NCBI GenBank assembly: GCA_964446655.1
Contig: CAYUPL010000012.1
Coordinates: 1-64,000 of the forward strand
Source: Desulfopila_A sp964446655
GTDB taxonomy: Bacteria > Desulfobacterota > Desulfobulbia > Desulfobulbales > Desulfocapsaceae
Reading direction: 5' to 3'
DNA: 64,000 nucleotides
Positions within the stretch are counted from its first letter, which is position 1. The number at the start of each line of letters is the position of its first letter. The notes under the pieces were generated by a model. The model ran no database searches, was not told the origin of the DNA, and was given only the letters and a program-made list of their open reading frames with translations. The position numbers and the translations under genes were made by a program. Positions 61,156-64,000 of the stretch are shown here, in pieces.

Positions 61156-61414
61156 GGCCTTCCTCCCATGTAAAGCAAATTCTGTATTGTTGGTTAATGC
61201 GGATACTGTATTGATTGTGCCGTTCGCCCTGCAAACGCTCAAGTCGATTGCCCGGAGGTACATTAAGTTCGCTGATTTCTCGAACCCGGTTAATCTGATC
61301 CAACTTTCGACGAGCAACCGGCCAAATAGCTTGAGGACAGCATTTACGGGCTTCTCGAGATGCTCTACCATCAAAAATATCTTCAGTACCGGTAGATTTG
61401 AATATTTTTATCAT
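61121..61414 (-). CDS. higB: HigB-type mRNA interferase toxin
   Basis: 97 residues from ATG 61414. RelE-fold toxin of the HigB type that cleaves mRNA on the ribosome: IKIFKSTGTEDIFDGRASRE at the start, KLDQINRVREISELNVPPGN (the PPGN hallmark), RLERLQGERHNQYSIRINQQ and YRICFTWEEGHAYNIEITDYH. Toxin first, antitoxin second is the normal Hig order. An operator palindrome lies just before its start codon. Confidence 0.9.
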   Translation of the reverse strand: MIKIFKSTGTEDIFDGRASREARKCCPQAIWPVARRKLDQINRVREISELNVPPGNRLERLQGERHNQYSIRINQQYRICFTWEEGHAYNIEITDYH

Positions 61415-61422
61415 GGATATTA

Positions 61423-61443
61423 CTATAACGTGGTCCGTTATAG
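61423..61443. promoter_or_regulatory. Operator of the higBA operon
   Basis: CTATAACG-TGGTC-CGTTATAG, an 8-5-8 perfect inverted repeat that ends 9 bases upstream of the higB start codon. HigA proteins bind such AT-rich palindromes over the promoter. Confidence 0.7.
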
Positions 61444-61881
61444 GTGTCAAGCTGTCCGAATACTTGCTTTATCCCTTTGACGGCAAAAGGGGAAAGGCAT
61501 GAAATGCAGCAGCAATAAGGTTTCAGTCGCCCGATTATTTCACATGTAGTGAAAAAGCAGGAAGAGAGGGAAAAGGAAAAGAGGGCTTATGAGAACAAGG
61601 TGATCGAAGACAGCAAACTAATCGATATCCGAAACTACGGGCCCGGGCCAAAGTGAAGACCACAATTGATGTGGTGTGAGTGTATCAAGAAAGTCCGAAG
61701 TCTGTGCTTATCAGGGAGGTCGATCCATTGAAGTATTCAATTGCACTGGTGAAAAACTCATCATCAGTTTTATCTATAAGAAAAATGTGATAAAGAAGAC
61801 TCTCACCCACCCATCACCACCTCACCCAATTGCATCATTTAGCACTAATTTTATGGGTGCCCCTATTGCTTCCCAGCCACT
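61444..61881. other. Intergenic stretch with possible gene remnants
   Basis: About 440 bases between higB and zur with no supported gene. A short frame from GTG 61549 (product ends DSKLIDIRNYGPGPK) and another just after it (ESPKSVLIREVDPLKY) look like remains of one protein with a frame change, but I recognise no family. Confidence 0.3.
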
Positions 61882-62322
61882 TCAACCGGCAGCCGGCTCC
61901 AGGCAGTCTTTGCAGATACCGTCGACACGAATCTCGACGCGATCAATGGCGCCGCTGAAAGAGTGCTCCAGTGAAGTCATGTTGATGGTCATGCTTTCCG
62001 GCTTGAGGCAGTCCATACGACCGCAGCGGGTACAGTAAAAATGAGGGTGGCGGACATGGTTTTCGTTGGGGGCAAGACCAAAATGTGCCGCGCGGCCTCC
62101 CGTGCTCAACCGTTCCAGGATGTTGTGTTCTACCAGGAGATCGAGAATGCGGTAGACAGTTACTTTGTTGATGTTATGATTTTTTTTTATACCGCTGAGG
62201 ACATCCATGGCGCTGAGCGGATAGGAGCTGTTGCCGATAATATCCAGGACGCGAACACGGTTTTTAGTCGGTTCCAGTCCCGAAGATTTCAGGATAGTAT
62301 AGTAATTACAATGTTCGCACAT
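61882..62322 (-). CDS. zur: Fur-family regulator, probably Zur
   Basis: 146-residue metal-dependent repressor, start ATG 62322 with GAGAAG site; a longer frame inside znuB is not real. N-terminal winged helix (YPLSAMDVLSGI, NINKVTVYRILDLLVEHNIL), then the dimerisation domain with metal-type residues HVRHPHFYCTRCGRMDCL and CKDCL at the end, giving two Cys pairs of a structural zinc site. It is last in the operon znuC - znuB - zur, which makes zinc the likely metal. Three bases separate it from the znuB stop. A broken copy lies at 60528-60765. Confidence 0.87.
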   Translation of the reverse strand: MCEHCNYYTILKSSGLEPTKNRVRVLDIIGNSSYPLSAMDVLSGIKKNHNINKVTVYRILDLLVEHNILERLSTGGRAAHFGLAPNENHVRHPHFYCTRCGRMDCLKPESMTINMTSLEHSFSGAIDRVEIRVDGICKDCLEPAAG

Positions 62323-62324
62323 GG

Positions 62325-63188
62325 TCAACTTCTCACTGCGTTGATTTCTTCTTGATGCGCCAGGCTCATCAGTTTCTTCTTTCGCCACAGCAGTAGTCTG
62401 TCGAGAGCCAGGGAGAGAAAAAAGGCGATGCCTGCAAAAAAGATAATGACTGCTCCGGACGTCATATCAAAGGTATAGGACGCCCAAAGTCCGCCGATGG
62501 TAAATACCATGCCGAAGACGCATGACAGCAGCATCATCTGCAAGAGAGACCTGGTGTACTTTTCAGCAATATAAGGAGGAATGGTCAGCAGAGCAATCAC
62601 CAGTATGAGACCAACTACCTGAACAACCATAACCACGGTAATAGCGACAATGCCGATAAGCAGATAGTAGAGTCCTCTGACGGGAACGCCGCGGACCCGG
62701 GCGAATTCTTCATCGTAGGACATGACCAGCAGATCACGAAAATAGTAGGTCACCACCAGGAGAATACTGCTGCCGATGATGAGCATGGTGATAAGATCGG
62801 AAAAGGGGACACTGAGAATACTGCCGAAGAGATAGCTCATCAGATCGACGTTATAGCCAGGTGTCATATCAAGGAGAAGCACGCCGGAAGCCATGCCTAC
62901 CGCCCAGATCACACCGATAATGGTGTCGGCCCGCTGTTTCGATTTCATGGATACAGCCGCCATCAGCATGGCGGCGAGAAAGGCAAAACCCACTGCGCCG
63001 AGCATATAGGGGATGCCGAAGTAAAACGCCAAACCGATGCCGCCGTAGGCACTGTGTGCTACGCCGCCGGAGAGAAAAACCAGACGATTGACCACGATAA
63101 GGCTGCCGATGACGCCACAGATAATGGAGGTCAGTATCCCCGCCATGAGGGCATTACGCATAAATTCAAAATGGAGCGCTTCAAGCAT
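62325..63188 (-). CDS. znuB: Zinc/manganese-type ABC transporter permease
   Basis: 287-residue inner-membrane permease of the ABC-3 family, start ATG 63188, overlapping the ATPase gene by 8 bases. Eight or nine hydrophobic helices. Characteristic stretches are LVVNRLVFLSGGVAHSAYGG (about 33-52), DTIIGVIWAVGMASGVLLLD and LLTIPPYIAEKY. The first stretch is the ATPase contact region of ZnuB/TroC permeases. With the neighbouring Zur, zinc is the likely substrate. Confidence 0.9.
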   Translation of the reverse strand: MLEALHFEFMRNALMAGILTSIICGVIGSLIVVNRLVFLSGGVAHSAYGGIGLAFYFGIPYMLGAVGFAFLAAMLMAAVSMKSKQRADTIIGVIWAVGMASGVLLLDMTPGYNVDLMSYLFGSILSVPFSDLITMLIIGSSILLVVTYYFRDLLVMSYDEEFARVRGVPVRGLYYLLIGIVAITVVMVVQVVGLILVIALLTIPPYIAEKYTRSLLQMMLLSCVFGMVFTIGGLWASYTFDMTSGAVIIFFAGIAFFLSLALDRLLLWRKKKLMSLAHQEEINAVRS

Positions 63189-63966
63189 GGCGTTCTCCTT
63201 TTGTGCTCTGCTGTCGAGCGATCCGGGAAGAGAAATCATTAACCGGGCAGGCCTCTTCAACCGAGCAGGAATAGTAGGCATTGAGCAGGTCACTTGAATT
63301 TGCAAAGCTTTGATGATAATGCAGCCTTTTGTTGACGCAGGCTATGGACTTGGCGTAGGAAGAGATGGTCAGCAGGTCGTGGCTCACCATGAAAATCGTC
63401 AGTTCTCCATTAAGTGTCTGGAGGAGATTGTAAAAATCTTTCTGACCCTTGGTATCTATGCTGGCCGTGGGTTCATCCAGTACCAGAAGATCAGGTTTGG
63501 TTACCAGGGCACGGGCAATAAGAACCCGCTGGCGTTGTCCTCCGGAGAGATCGGTAATTTTGCGTTCGGCAAATTCGGCAATGCCCATCTGTTCCAGAAC
63601 GGCGGCGGCATCACGCCGGTCGGCTTTGGAACTTCTGAATAAAAACCGTCTTTTGGGGGTATGTTTTCCCATCAGTACAATATCGAGAGCCGTGGCGGGA
63701 AAGCTGAGGTTATGTTCGATCTGCTGGGGAACATAGCCTATTTGGGCCTTACCTGCCCCGATGGGTCTGCCGGCCAGTCTGATTGTTCCGCGTGTCGGTT
63801 TTAACAGACCAAGTATCAGTTTGATCAGTGTCGTCTTGCCGCCGCCGTTGGGACCGATGACGGCGACAAAGTCCTTCTCATACACCGTTAGGTTGATTTC
63901 ATGAAGTACTTCCTTGCCGCTGTAGGAGAAACAGAGGTCGTTGATTTCTATAATCGGCACAGCCAT
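63181..63966 (-). CDS. znuC: Zinc/manganese-type ABC transporter ATPase
   Basis: 261-residue ATPase subunit. Walker A GPNGGGKTT (about residues 37-45), Q-loop GYVPQQIEHNLSFPA, signature LSGGQRQRVLIARAL, Walker B LLVLDEPTASID and switch His in FMVSHDL. It belongs to the ZnuC/TroB family by its Q-loop neighbourhood. It should pair with ZnuB. A solute-binding protein gene (znuA) would be expected further to the right, beyond the window; only 34 bases remain. Confidence 0.92.
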   Translation of the reverse strand: MAVPIIEINDLCFSYSGKEVLHEINLTVYEKDFVAVIGPNGGGKTTLIKLILGLLKPTRGTIRLAGRPIGAGKAQIGYVPQQIEHNLSFPATALDIVLMGKHTPKRRFLFRSSKADRRDAAAVLEQMGIAEFAERKITDLSGGQRQRVLIARALVTKPDLLVLDEPTASIDTKGQKDFYNLLQTLNGELTIFMVSHDLLTISSYAKSIACVNKRLHYHQSFANSSDLLNAYYSCSVEEACPVNDFSSRIARQQSTKGERHA

Positions 63967-64000
63967 AATATGGGGCTCCGGTATGCAACCATTGTGTTGA

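Noticed and set aside
61676..62038. Forward frame opposite zur
   Set aside because: It is a shadow of zur and its upstream region. The reverse-strand gene has clear Fur-family motifs.
1..64000. CRISPR array, rRNA operon or prophage
   Set aside because: No regularly spaced repeats, no rRNA-like sequence and no phage structural genes were seen in the window.

Overview
The window reads as a chromosomal segment of a strictly anaerobic, sulfate- or sulfur-metabolising bacterium of the Desulfobacterota, most likely Desulfobulbales-like. This is inferred from protein style and gene content: a heterodisulfide-reductase/MvhD/MetVF operon with an in-frame UGA that looks like selenocysteine, type II DAHP synthase, a carboxy(nor)spermidine polyamine operon, sigma-54 control and many multi-domain histidine kinases. 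A 100-N scaffold gap (54046-54145) shows that it comes from a draft assembly. No 16S gene is present, so taxonomy stays an inference.

Layout. 1-5400: end of a tRNA-Ser gene, an SH3-domain protein, parAB with two perfect parS sites flanking nadB (probably near the replication origin), a YjbQ-family gene, and tRNA-Glu and tRNA-Lys. 5650-10300: a co-directional group with an RdgC-like protein split into two genes, gatB, radC and hemW. 10360-18570: a DUF3179-like fragment, an MFS transporter, a large hybrid histidine kinase carrying a third, imperfect parS-like site, a reverse-transsulfuration pair and an ABC-F ATPase. 18900-24750: a patchy accessory region starting at tRNA-Pro. It has small AT-rich genes, MNT/HEPN and VapBC modules, a 58-bp direct repeat, one integron-cassette-like unit with attC architecture, and decayed gene fragments.

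24990-43700: mostly housekeeping genes. These are an NAD salvage pair, a four-gene polyamine operon (arginine decarboxylase, carboxy(nor)spermidine dehydrogenase and decarboxylase, agmatinase), CYTH and EI24-like proteins, radA, a cyclase-like/cNMP-binding fusion, a Do-type protease, aroF, and a MITE-like element just upstream of a CBS-domain gene.

43780-57600: the metabolic centrepiece. A sigma-54 activator is divergent from a sigma-54 promoter that heads an operon encoding a TusA-like protein, an HdrC-HdrB-type fusion with a predicted selenocysteine, a MetF paralogue, a large HdrA, MvhD, MetV and MetF. A response regulator, an ACT-like protein and two histidine kinases follow. By family knowledge this is an electron-bifurcating or confurcating methylene-tetrahydrofolate reductase complex of the Wood-Ljungdahl pathway.

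57600-64000: small genes, fructose-1,6-bisphosphatase, a decayed vapBC, an XRE regulator, a higBA module with a clear operator, a broken duplicate of a Zur-like gene, and an intact znuC-znuB-zur operon running off the right edge.
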